From Brachynemurus nebulosus (lineage: Eukaryota; Arthropoda; Insecta; Neuroptera; Myrmeleontidae), in assembly GCA_035578155.1 (NCBI GenBank), contig JAPWDM010000005.1, positions 28,698,108 through 28,762,107 of the forward strand: a stretch of 64,000 nucleotides of DNA. Direction: 5' to 3'. The notes below the pieces were generated by a model. It searched no databases and was not told where the DNA came from. It was given only the letters and a program-made list of their open reading frames with translations. Every line of letters starts with the position of its first letter. The first letter of the stretch is position 1. Below, in pieces: positions 21,916 to 32,429 of this stretch. The position numbers and the translations under genes were made by a program.

Positions 21916-24900
21916 CCGCGCGATAACTCTCGAACGAAGCGTTTAATACTTATGAAATTTTGTGTGCGAATTCGATTTTCCAAATCGTTGGATGAGTTCG
22001 TTAGCCAGACACGTCGGATGCCCAGAAGTAGGTTTTCCGGGCGTTTTTTGTCAACAAAATGAGTTTTTTGCCAGAATTAAGCAATTTTTCAAATTTTTTT
22101 TTACACTAAGCCATTGTAAAAGGTAAAACGCATAAAAAATGTTTTTATACCGTTGCTCTAAATTACTTACTTTTCGAGAAAAACTAGGAAATATGTCGTT
22201 CTCCATTTCACTCGCACTCGCATTCTTTTTTTTTCTGTCTCATTTTTTGCGAGCTAAATTCGAAAAAAGCCGCTTTATAAGTAGCGTGTCATGATTTTTT
22301 TAATCCAATTTAACGATTCGGCTATATTCTATTTCTCTGTCAGTTAAATGTTTTTATAATGTATCTCTGTTCCATTTTTTTTTACAAAAAAAATCCCGAC
22401 GATATCTGTTATGTGATATGATCAGAATTTAGATTATATTTACACCTTCCTAAAATTAATAAGAGTTTGCTTCAATCGTATAAAAATTACGTTAAATCAT
22501 ATTCAAACAATAATATTTTTACGTAATTTTTTATCCAATTGACAATACAGTTATGATTAGAATTGTATAATCAGAGCATTCTAATATTAAATAATTTTGC
22601 ACATTCAATTTTTTTTTTTAACAAAGAAAAATTTTTTTAAATTTTGACACATTCTTTTATGAAATTTCGATTAAGAAATATTAAAAAATTTTAAAGTGAA
22701 TCATTTAAAAAGAGTTAAAAATAAATTAAAAAGGAAACATTTCTCTATTTTAACATATTTGTAAAGAAAATTTTACAGTTTACTTACAGTTTTTTGAAAA
22801 AATGTAATAACATTTTTACATACAATAAAGATTATATTTGAACGGTAGGAAATCCACAAATTTTTTTTTATTTCTTTAATTAATTATTAAATTTGGTTTT
22901 AGAAGAAAATCTTCGTCTAATTCGCTCCAAGCCGAAAGTATAGCCACTAATAAGGACATTCCACTGTTAAAATAAATGGAAAATATATTGAAATTTATTT
23001 AATGAAAGCCATTCATACACATTTTTAAAATATCCTTTTGAATTATATAACAAATAAAATCTGTGTAAAAAAATCTAATTGACGTGTTTTTTCTCAATTT
23101 GCTAATATTAAGTAAGGCTCGTTAATTAGGGAGTGATTGTGTTAAAATTTTAATATAAAATATGGTAATTTTAACCCTCTTTAAAAGAACATTTCGATTT
23201 TAACAATAAAAAAATTTTAAAAAGTGTTTTCGTTTTTCCCGGATTACCAAAAACTGTTCATAGGCATATCTGTGACTAAAGTTGCCTCCCTTTCTTAAGA
23301 AAATAAAGTATTTTTAAAATTTTGTGCAAAAGAATAAAACACAATTAACGAAAAAAAAGTACGCGTTTCCATATTTTTAAGATTTTGTAGTACAAGAAAA
23401 TCCTTATAAATTCATCATATCTGTTATTGCATTTACTAGCTTTTACGCAATTTAATAAACAAAAGTCTGAAAATGGACGTAGAATCTCACTGTTATTAAT
23501 TATTATGTCTTAGTCTTTTGAAAAATTATTTTTTGAACTAAAATAAGAATAGGAGGAATATAAACTTAGGGGTAAACGACAGGAGTATATAAACTTTATT
23601 TTAGATTCTACGTTTATTTTTACAGAAAATCATCAAGTACCTATTATTTCTTTTTTGAATGTATAAATACAAAAAGTTCGAAATTATTTTATATTAGAAT
23701 TTCAATTTTGGTCGACCCTACGGGTTGTCCCCATTTACTCTTTTCTCGTCTCTTTTGACCCCAATTTTTCATAGAGAAGAAATTATACGATTTTTGTTAA
23801 TTTTTCAAAAACCACCGATATTTTTAAATTTTTTTGGATACTGCTGATAAAGTGACCATCTTCGCGTAAATTTTTAATATATTAAAGATTAGGTACTCAT
23901 AAAATAAATACAAAAAAATACGGTGTGAAGTCGGAATGCGTACCTATTCATCCTTGTCTACGGTAGCACATTTTTTATTGACATAAATATTAGAAACGCA
24001 GGAAAAGAGACCAGGAATCAACATAGAAGTGGATTATGGTACGATATATTTTCTGAAAAAAGTGCTTAGGACCAAAGTTATAGAGTTCAAAGTGATGCAC
24101 TTGATGATCTTGAAGCACTTGACTCTCGTGATGCACTTGACTTTGAAGTTGACCTTGAGGTCAATTTCCAAAGTCATTTGAAAATCATTTAATATTTTTC
24201 AAAAGGAGTAGTTTACTTTTCATCCCTAAATGGTTCAAAGTATATTCGAACGAATTTCACATGCAAGATAGAAAATAAGTGATCAAGAAGTAATTTTGAA
24301 AAATACTTGCTCAATCGCAATCGGAAAAATAATAGTTAATCATATGTTGAATTTAATTCCTAATATGATAACTATAGAGTAGCAATAAAAATTTTAAAAA
24401 ATTTTGAAAATTTCTAATATAACATAAAGTTAATGTTTAACTTACAATTGGAGTGATATTAAATCTTTTCTTAACTTCTAAAATTACTTACAAAAATGTT
24501 TTCTTCTAATTTTTTCTATAAATTTGCGCCTATTTTTTCATTTCGTCAGGTTTTTATTTTTTTTATTTTAGAAAAATAACCCAACAAATCAATTTTGAAG
24601 ATAGATTGAGTCAATACATGAAATTACTGCTTATAGGTACAGGATATGGTCAAAGTTCGGCAATGGCTAATCATTTTCAACTGACCTTGAAAATCGATTT
24701 CAGGGTCACTATCAAGTGCATCGCTTTAAATTCTACAAATTTGGTACTCAGCCCTTTTTTCAAAAAATATGCCGTTTCAAAAATATTTAGCTATAACTGT
24801 TTTCATCTACAGAGGTTGAATGGTGTTTTCTACCCCTAAAAAGCGTATTTAGCCGAAATAAAAAAACACGTATTTAATATTTTTCGCTGTTTAATAAGTA

Positions 24901-25129
24901 TGTTAAGTTTCATTCAAATTGGCAAGTATTAGTTGGGTAGTGTTATTTGTCAGAATGTTTTGCCGATCTAGTTTTTTCAATATTTCTTTGCTCGTTTTCA
25001 GAATTTGTATTTTAATTTCTACGGACAAATAACTCATTCTTTTCTTCGATTTTAGTAACTTTTATTTGCTGATGTTGACCATTAATTGATCGAAACATAT
25101 CAAATATTTTTCAATGATTTTTTTAGCGA

Positions 25130-25580
25130 ATGTCGAAAATTTTGAAAATTTTTTCACCGTTAGTAAGTTAAAGTATTTGAATTCATTAAGTAATTAAATG
25201 ATGTCCACAAGAACCTTACGAACTACCATAAGTTATATGAGATCCCTAGGACCCGTTTTTTACTGTTAGGATAAACTTTTTACTAAAATTATTTTAGATG
25301 AATAAAGGTTATGTTGTATGATTTCCGCCAGGGTTTACTGTTCCCATTATTGTAAAAAATAAACTAACCGACCGATTTTGAAAATTTTTTCACTGTTAGA
25401 GAACTAAATTATTTTAGATGGATACAACTATGCTGCACAAAGTCCGTTCGGGTTCTTGGGTTCCAAAAATATCAAAACTAATTACCCAGCCGATTTTAAA
25501 AAGTCTTTTACTCTTAGAAAGCTAAACTATTTTAAATAGGTACAGTTCTTAGATGAGATCCGCCAGTCCCCAAAATTTGG
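25130..25580 (+). repeat. Subterminal ~117-bp repeats in the tail of copy 1
   Basis: Units recognised by GATTTTNAAAANNTTTTCACNGTTAG start near 25137, 25255 (weak), 25372 and 25488. Each is followed by CTAAATTATTTTAGATGGATACA-like sequence (core CTAAANTATTTTA) and a GATCCGY/GTCCG word. The array ends next to the subterminal inverted repeat. Confidence 0.7.
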
Positions 25581-25618
25581 AAATTCGCTATGTTATGCAG
25601 ATGCTGCGACAGGGGTAT

Positions 25619-26602
25619 TAATATATTATATGTAATAATTAAATTAATAAATATAATTAAATTCATTGTATATCTTATAGTCGTAATCAAAACAACCAAT
25701 CATATACGAAAGGTTTTCAATTACACCTAAACCTACAAACAGGTACCTACATAGGATACAAATCTATAAACACTGTTGAACCTTTACACCTACAATCTTT
25801 ACGCATAAGTAGTCGACAGAGTGAGTTTAACGGTTTAATCTTTGAAATATATGAAACCAATGTTTTATGACTAAATATAATATTGTTAATAATGCAAATT
25901 ATTCAATAAATTTATTTGAGGTAATACTTAATTCAGTACCTACGCTTGTAGGTTATAACTCCCTTCTGTCTTAGTTAATTTAAATGTATATATACGCACA
26001 TCTACCTAATTAATGTAAAATTAAATTATAAGTTTGACTTCGCTATATTAACATTAATTATTAAGATTTATTAAAACCACTTTAGAATATTCAATCGTAA
26101 TATCGTGGGACTAAACTGAGCACATGAAAACGTTAATGAAAGAGCGAGTTACGAACGCAATTTTTTAGATAATCAGTGTTCAGACACTTGAGCAATAGGC
26201 TCACACCGTGTTCTCAACCGAATATAATTAACTTGAAAATCTTCCGGGAGGGTTATATAACGGGATTTTTTTTTAAATTGTTCAAAAAATGAATCCCTTA
26301 TGCCAAATTATAATAAAAGTTATATATGTAGCTATATATGTGGAAAATCCCAAGGGAGAATGTATACAAAAAAAGCTTTTTTTTCTAATTTTCACAAATT
26401 AATAATTTATTAAATTGCAAAAATTTTATTTTGTTTTTACACGGAATGATTTTTTAATGTAATTTTTTTGAGTAAATTAAAATTTGTTTTAACCCTTTTG
26501 GGCACGAAATTGTTTCAACTAAAAATTGCGAAGATTTAGCAGATTTAAGGTTGTGCATTTTATTCAAATAAAGTTATAGTTTGCTATCTATAGACTAGCT
26601 TA
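25619..26602. other. AT-rich stretch without recognised features
   Basis: Left part of the spacer between the inverted copies 1 and 2. No frames or repeats can be supported. Confidence 0.45.
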
Positions 26603-27298
26603 AGGATGTGTGAAGGTACAATCGGAGATAAAAGTACATAACATTAGAAATTCGTGAATAATTGCGTTGCAAAACAAACATTGAGGTAAATAAATAGTTA
26701 TCTTTGCCAAATAATAACTATCACTACAATTGTTTGTACAATACATAAAATTATAGCTCTCAGCTAACTACAAGAGCTGAGTATATTCTGAGGATTTTTG
26801 GGAGGAATTTCAAAAAAGTATGAGACGATTGAAAATTCAGTAGAACGTTTCTCATTAAATACTGAGGCCCCTGTAAAAATTTCAAACCGGTTCACTATGC
26901 CGTTAAAAAGTTATTCAATCTATTCTGTCGTCGAATTTCCATAAGAATAGGTAGGTACCTACCTGTAAAATTAGTCTTTTTTTCTATAATATTTTAACAG
27001 CTTAGTGAATCGGTTTGAACTTTTCACAGGGACCTCAGTATTTAATGAGAAACATTCTACTAAATTTACAATTGTCTGACACTTTTTTGAAATTCCACCC
27101 AAAAATCCTCAGAATGTACTCAGCTCTTGTAGTCAGCTGAGAGTTATAGTTTTATCTATTGTACAAGTAGTTGTAGTGATAACTATTATTTAGCAAAGAT
27201 AACTATTTATTTACCTCTTAGTTTATTATACAACACAATTATTCACGAATTTCTAATTTTATGTAGTTTTATCGCCGATTGTACTTCCCAATCATCCT
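26603..27298. mobile_element. ~696-bp foldback element with TA flanks
   Basis: The left arm (26603-26935) and right arm (26975-27298) pair, starting AGGATG at the left and ending CATCCT at the right, with TA at 26601-26602 and 27299-27300. Conserved blocks include AACTATCACTACAA, GAGCTGAGTA, ATACTGAGGCCCCTGT and TCAAACCGGTTCACTA with their complements. Mismatches are common, so the element is not young. A TA duplication suggests Tc1/mariner mobilisation, but the flanks extend the palindrome and other TSDs are possible. Confidence 0.7.
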
Positions 27299-27300
27299 TA

Positions 27301-29044
27301 CGTCACCGAAAAGAACAGCATTGCTTCTCTTGCTTTCATAGACGGCACGCCACTGAACTAAAAAATTTATATAGCCTACGACACAACTTTTCTAACCTAT
27401 ACAAATTAAAACTTTAAAATATTTACTTGTCCTTCTTCGAACAATATCGATTAAAAAAGGTTAAAAAGTTATCCTAATAATTACAAATGAATTCAATAGA
27501 ATAAAAGGATAAATTCGTGTTTCAACAAAACACTTTCGAGGAAAAATAATTATTAATGTACGCCAACGTATTTTCATCATAATATAAATAAATTTTCAGT
27601 TCCTGTACGTTCGGGATTTTCATTATATTTTCGTAAAATTCTAAGAAATATTAAATTACGTACATGATATTCGAATAATTTCAACTTTCGAGCTTTTTGA
27701 AAAATAGCAGCCATAATAATTAAAGCTTCACCGGATACATTAAATAATATTTTGTTATAACCTAGCTATTCTACGAAAAATGTTTTTGTGTGGTAGTGTA
27801 CTTACAATACATATCCGAACATGTTAAGGAAATACTAATTGGAAAAGTTGTGTAAACGATATACGTTCTAAAAGCAGAGTGTTTTTTTTATTGCATTTAC
27901 AACGTTGCTGGATAATCATAAATTAGTTACATTATCATTTTAATGAATTATTTTAAAAAGTTTTAATACATATATAATTAAAATTATGTTATAATATCAA
28001 TTTTTAATTATGTAATATTAAAATAACCTGTAAATATATACAGGTGAACTTTTTGTATTCATTAATACTTTCTCATCGGGGATTGTGTATCATTTTCGTC
28101 ATTTCTACGCCAAGAATGGAACACAAATCTATACAATATCGTTTAATCAACGACTATTCAAAAAAAAAAAAAAAAATATAATCACCATGGTGACATCATT
28201 GCCATCGTTTTGCCAAGTCAATGTTTGATAACCACTGGAATTCATAATTAGATATTTTTATAATGATTTCAGTTCAAAATTTGTACAATTAAACTCAAAA
28301 ATTCGATAGATAGTTCAATATCTAAAAATTCTTCAAACATATTTCACTGTTATACTTTTTTTTTTTTTCAAAAGTTACCGGTTCAGGTGTAAATTCATTA
28401 GAGAAAATTCAGTTATATATAGTGTATAGTCAAAAATTCTTGTACTAGATCCCATTTTTCTTTTATTTTCTAAACCTTGTGTTAAGTATACAAAGTGGAA
28501 AACCATTTCAACATCGACGGCTAAAAGTCTCTTTTGGTTTATTTTCTATTCCTTACCCCTATACTATAGTCCTCAGCTAATTTCCCTTAAAAGAGCTTGT
28601 AAAATAATTTTTTAGATTTTCTTGGCCCCTTCAGCGTTTAACTAATTTTTTTTTTTTACCATAAAATTTGTAATTCTAATCACAAAGGCATGGAATTTGT
28701 GGCTATTTGAATATATTTTGATTTCCGTTCATTTCATTTTAATAAAAATTAGAATTTTTAATAAATAATCTTAGTTTACACGTGGAATTCGGTCGTCTTG
28801 ATGATAGAAATGAGAATTTTAGTCCCAAACTATAAAAAAATTACCTTCAGTGACATGTAAAATTAGTTCTGTTCTACAGTCTGGTCTCGATCTTACATTT
28901 TTTTGCATTATCAACACCAATTCTCAGCAAGGAAACGAGTTCAAGAGGAGAGCAAGACTCTCGCAAGATATTTTGATTGAAACTTTTGGAAAATCTCCAA
29001 CTTGGCTTACAAATAAATAATTTATCAAGGATTTTTGGTGATGT
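27301..29044. other. AT-rich stretch without recognised features
   Basis: An A tract lies at 28159-28176 and T tracts near 28358 and 28648. No gene or repeat is supported. Confidence 0.45.
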
Positions 29045-29874
29045 GTTATTAGGTAATGAATTTTTAGAAAAAAATCCCTTGTTAAAAGCTTTTATTTAAC
29101 TTGCTATGTTAGTATGTTGGTTTAGATCAAATCTTGGAATCAAAATTTAGACAGGTTCTAGTTGAGCTAGAGGTTTCAAATTTTGCATACGTGTCTCACC
29201 TTGATGACAATGCAATATTGTATAATTAGTTTTGTCCGAAATCGTCCCAGACCAAAATTGTTGATTTTTTGTCCTGTGCAACTTTTTGACATTTCGAATT
29301 GTCAGATATTGTCCAATGATTTTACATTGCAATTTTTTGTTTCCATAGTTATGTCTGATTAGGGTAAATTAAGCGATTAAAATATAGGTAAAAAATTACT
29401 TCTTTAATTTTTTTTTAAAAATTAATTGTAATCAGACTAAAAAGTAGAAAATAAATTAAAGTAAAAAAAATGTTTTTTAGGAAAAAGCTATTATTTAAAA
29501 ATGGGCTAAAAAAAATAAAATAACTTTTGAGTGAAGTTTAAAGCAATATGCAACATAATTTATAAAAGCTTGAGGCGTTTAATTAAGTTTGGTAATTACT
29601 GAAAAGTAAAATAGCTACAGTTATATCCAAAACAGAAATACCTAATTAATGATAACGCCTCAAGCTTTTATAAATTATGTTGCATATTGCTTCAAACTTC
29701 ACTCAAAAGTTATTTTATTTTTTAGTCCATTTTTAAATAATAGCTTTTTCTTAAAAAACATCTTTTTTACTTTAATTTTTTTTATGAAAGGTTTTTTTAT
29801 TTATTTTAATGATATACAAATGTTACAAAAATTTTTTGTCCAAAATTGTTCAAAAATTCATTACCTAATAAATA
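29045..29874. repeat. Interrupted inverted repeat
   Basis: The outer pair, TTATTAGGTAATGAATTTTT (29046) and its complement at 29851-29870, encloses a tighter hairpin. The tighter arms are 29465-29580 and 29653-29772, about 115 bp with few mismatches, around a 72-bp loop. The loop is bordered by GAGGCGTTT and AACGCCTC, like the termini of the MITE at 16450-16691 but facing inward. Outer left DNA (29071-29464) is not mirrored on the right and may be an insertion. Confidence 0.6.
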
Positions 29875-30773
29875 ATTTTCATCGCAACACGATAACCCGA
29901 AGTTTGATAAAAAAGGAGAAGTTAACCCCCTTTAGGGATGACAGTTCCGCAGACTGAACTCAGGCGCTTAATGAAGTAGAAAAAAACTGCGCAAACTAGT
30001 AATTAAAAACTTCCGTTATACTTTATACATTCGCAGAAGGGTAGAACTGGTATTGTGAATAAATAATGAATAATCAATACGGTATGGTGTGATTACCGAT
30101 ATTGAATAAATTATTGCAGACAAACTTTAATTACCACACCCATTCGATTCACTTGTTTATTCTCTTCAGACGAGTTTAAAGTAAATACAACAGATATTTA
30201 AGTTCAATAATCGTGCAACTGTAATGTTGATTGATTTTTGACTGTAAAATTAGGGGGTCATTCCATTTCGTACACAATTTCAGATAAAAAAAAATAAAGT
30301 AGTGAATTAGCTGTTAATTTATAATTCCAAGTAATAAACAAACAACAAATTATTCAAATTCGATAATTGTTTAGCTTAAAAATACATGATTATCGTTTTA
30401 TTTTGAATGAAAGTGACATCAAAACGCATTTCTCGAGTGGTATTTTTTTTGTCACTAAATTGGCGACACTGGAAACCATTGAAATAATTTTAAATGGAAA
30501 TCTTACATCTAACAAACAGTAGGAGAAAATTTCGATTTATTGATTATTGAAAAAAAAAAAAGTATTTTATCTTGTTTACGTAAATTTTTTACGGCTTTGT
30601 TTTGGGACAATTCATTGTAATGCCCGAAAAAAGGTAAGTTAATTTACATGGCTATTTATTTTTTGTGAGTACAATTACATGGTTTGGGGAAAGTAAGGTT
30701 ATGATTGCAAGCTAACAACTTTCATTGTCGACTTTATGATGGGCTTTGAATTTAACGGTATTTTGATAAGAAT

Positions 30774-30813
30774 AAATCTGTAACACCCGTTACGTAACGG
30801 GTGTTACAGATTT
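30774..30813. repeat. Perfect 40-bp palindrome
   Basis: Each half is AAATCTGTAACACCCGTTAC (20 bp) or its exact complement, with no spacer (axis between 30793 and 30794). It could extrude as a cruciform. The inner 14-mer GTAACACCCGTTAC recurs four more times nearby, once with a single change (32163). Confidence 0.95.
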
Positions 30814-31263
30814 TTCAAAATGCTTTTGTTGAATTTTATGTTTATTTAATATGAAAATTTCATAAGCTTTGAAGTAGTATGACGCTTTTTATAATAACTG
30901 GTTAGTTTTTAATATGAAAAAGACAGTTTTAAAAAAAATTCTTGAAAATTGATTTGTTGCATATATCTGAAAATGGTTATTTGAGTTATGTACCTGAAAA
31001 TGGTTGGAAATAACAAAAAAGTGTTTATCTGTAATGAAGATAACGTATCCGATATCGCTTTTGAGAATATGGTTAGTATTTTACCTGATCCAACTCTTAC
31101 GAATAGGGGTATATATATTATTAAATAAGAACTGTCCGGAAAAGTTTTGCGCAGTTTTGTTCCCTGTCCGAAATAAAAACATATAATAATTTTTTTTTAA
31201 AAATTTTTTTGGTTCAAACGTTATACCTTAAACTTACAAATTTTGTACTTAGTCTATTTTAAT

Positions 31264-31600
31264 TTACTTCTTTCTACTCAATAACCGTACCTTGCTGCTC
31301 ACGGGTTTCATTAAATTTTGCACTGTTTCATTCGTAAGTTTATTGCTTGCTGCAGTCCATAATTCAGTCCAATGGTTAGATTCTGAATTATTTTGATGTT
31401 TGTGCTGTATATCCACCTTGTTGTAATGTGCGTTTCACTATAGCCCATTATCTTTCAATAGTCTGCAGTTCTGGAACATTGGATCAGTTCATGTTTTTTT
31501 GCACGAACTGTACATTATTGGCTTTATACCACTCCAAAGTTGCTTTTGCGTAATGACAAGTAGCTAAGTATATCAAAGAATGTTTGAAAAACCGTTTATT
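31264..31600 (-). pseudogene. Tc1/mariner-type transposase C-terminal remnant (left arm)
   Basis: On the minus strand the reading is YKANNVQFVQKNMN, a stop, SNVPELQTIER, a stop, then WAIVKRTLQQGG. It ends VRLLSRKK with a TAA at 31264-31266. The order 'WY.ANNV.FV.KN.NP.N.PELRPIE.YWA.VKR' is the segment around the third catalytic acidic residue (E of 'PIE') of Tc1-like DDE transposases. At least three in-frame stops make it a pseudogene. The first and second catalytic aspartates are not traceable here. Confidence 0.75.
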
Positions 31601-31639
31601 GCCATTTGTAAGATCGCATCTAGGAGAAACATTGTTTTG

Positions 31640-31930
31640 GCTAGATCTAGCCACTTATCATTACGCAAAAGCGACTTTAAAAGTGGTATAAAGCCAATAA
31701 TGTACAGTTCCTGCAAAAAAACATGAACCGACCAAGTTGCACAGAACCGCACCTTATAGAAGAATACTGGACTATAGTGAAACGCATATTACGGCAAGGT
31801 AGACAAACAGCAGAAACATTAAAATAATTCAGAAAATTATGAACTGCAGTGAAATAGTGCAAAATTTAATGGGACCCGTGAATAGTAAAGTACGGTTATT
31901 GAGTAGAAAAAAGTTAATTAAAATAGATTA
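31640..31930 (+). pseudogene. Tc1/mariner-type transposase C-terminal remnant (right arm)
   Basis: The plus-strand reading gives LDLATYHYAKATL, a one-base frameshift, then WYKANNVQFLQKNMNRPSCT and EPHLIEEYWTIVKRILRQG. It continues through stops to VRLLSRKK near 31905. 'LDLATYHYAKATL' corresponds to the 'PD.A..H....' region of the second catalytic aspartate; 'LIEEYW' carries the third acidic residue. It is closely related to the left-arm copy but has different disabling changes, so the two decayed independently after inversion. Confidence 0.75.
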
Positions 31931-32162
31931 AGTAAAAAATTTGTAAGTTTAAAGTATAACGTTTTAATCAAAAATATTAAAAAAAAATGATCACATTGTT
32001 TTATTTCGGACAGGAAACAAAACTGTGCAAAACTTTTCCGGACAGTCCTTAAGTATTAAATAATGTTCACTGGAACCACTTGACTGTTCACCTGTAATTT
32101 TGAGTTGTAAAATGTTTATAAACAAAGATATTTCGCTTTATGTTTATGTTAACTTCGTACTC

Positions 32163-32386
32163 GTGACACCCGTTACAAACGTTGGTAACACCCGTTACGC
32201 ACTGAAATTGTTATTAAATTTAATGTATAGGTCGAAAATTAGAAATAATGTTTATAAAAGATTACCTGTTTAGTTAAGAATCTTCTAATGTGGTTTAAAA
32301 TATATAATTTTACATAAATTTGCAGAATTTTTGTTTATTTCAAATCCATCCAGAACTTACGAGCAAAATTAGGTAACACCCGTTAC
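32163..32386 (+). repeat. Cluster of GTAACACCCGTTAC motifs
   Basis: Copies lie at 32163-32176 (GTGACACCCGTTAC), 32185-32198 and 32373-32386, with one more at 36446-36459 beyond the nested copy 2. All are in the same orientation. The motif has GTAAC/GTTAC half-sites around ACCC, which resembles a protein-binding site. A transposase site of the host element is a reasonable guess. Confidence 0.7.
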
Positions 32387-32429
32387 GTCACATACGCTGA
32401 ATTTTTCCTAATTTATAATATACATAATG

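Larger units (their letters stand above)
21734..25618 (+). mobile_element. Large non-autonomous family, copy 1 (3.9 kb)
   Basis: The element starts TTTAGCGAATTTCC and ends GACAGGGGTAT. It is the near-identical reverse complement of 32430-36335, with only scattered substitutions and a shorter (TA)n. The 15-bp TAGCGAATTTCCAAA at the head recurs inverted about 28 bp inside the tail end (25576-25590), so the inverted repeats are terminal on one side and subterminal on the other. A terminal hairpin GAATTTCC/GGAAATTC lies at 21740-21761. The tail carries about four 117-bp repeats. Interior frames up to 77 codons are not credible genes. Rep, helicase or DDE motifs were not seen. Confidence 0.75.
31128..32050. 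mobile_element. Foldback made of two head-to-head Tc1-like remnants
   Basis: The ends AACTGTCCGGAAAAGTTTTG (31130) and CAAAACTTTTCCGGACAGTC (32028-32047) form a TIR that extends into GTCCGAAATAA. The arms pair from both edges to about 31600, with decay. Each arm carries the C-terminal half of a Tc1/mariner-type transposase gene, reading outward. The structure could come from an aberrant transposition or inverted duplication of one element. It lies inside the 30253-36471 host. Confidence 0.75.

Noticed and set aside
26603..27298. Foldback as a microRNA precursor
   Set aside because: Arms of over 300 bp with many mismatches and TA flanks fit a decayed transposable element rather than a pre-miRNA.
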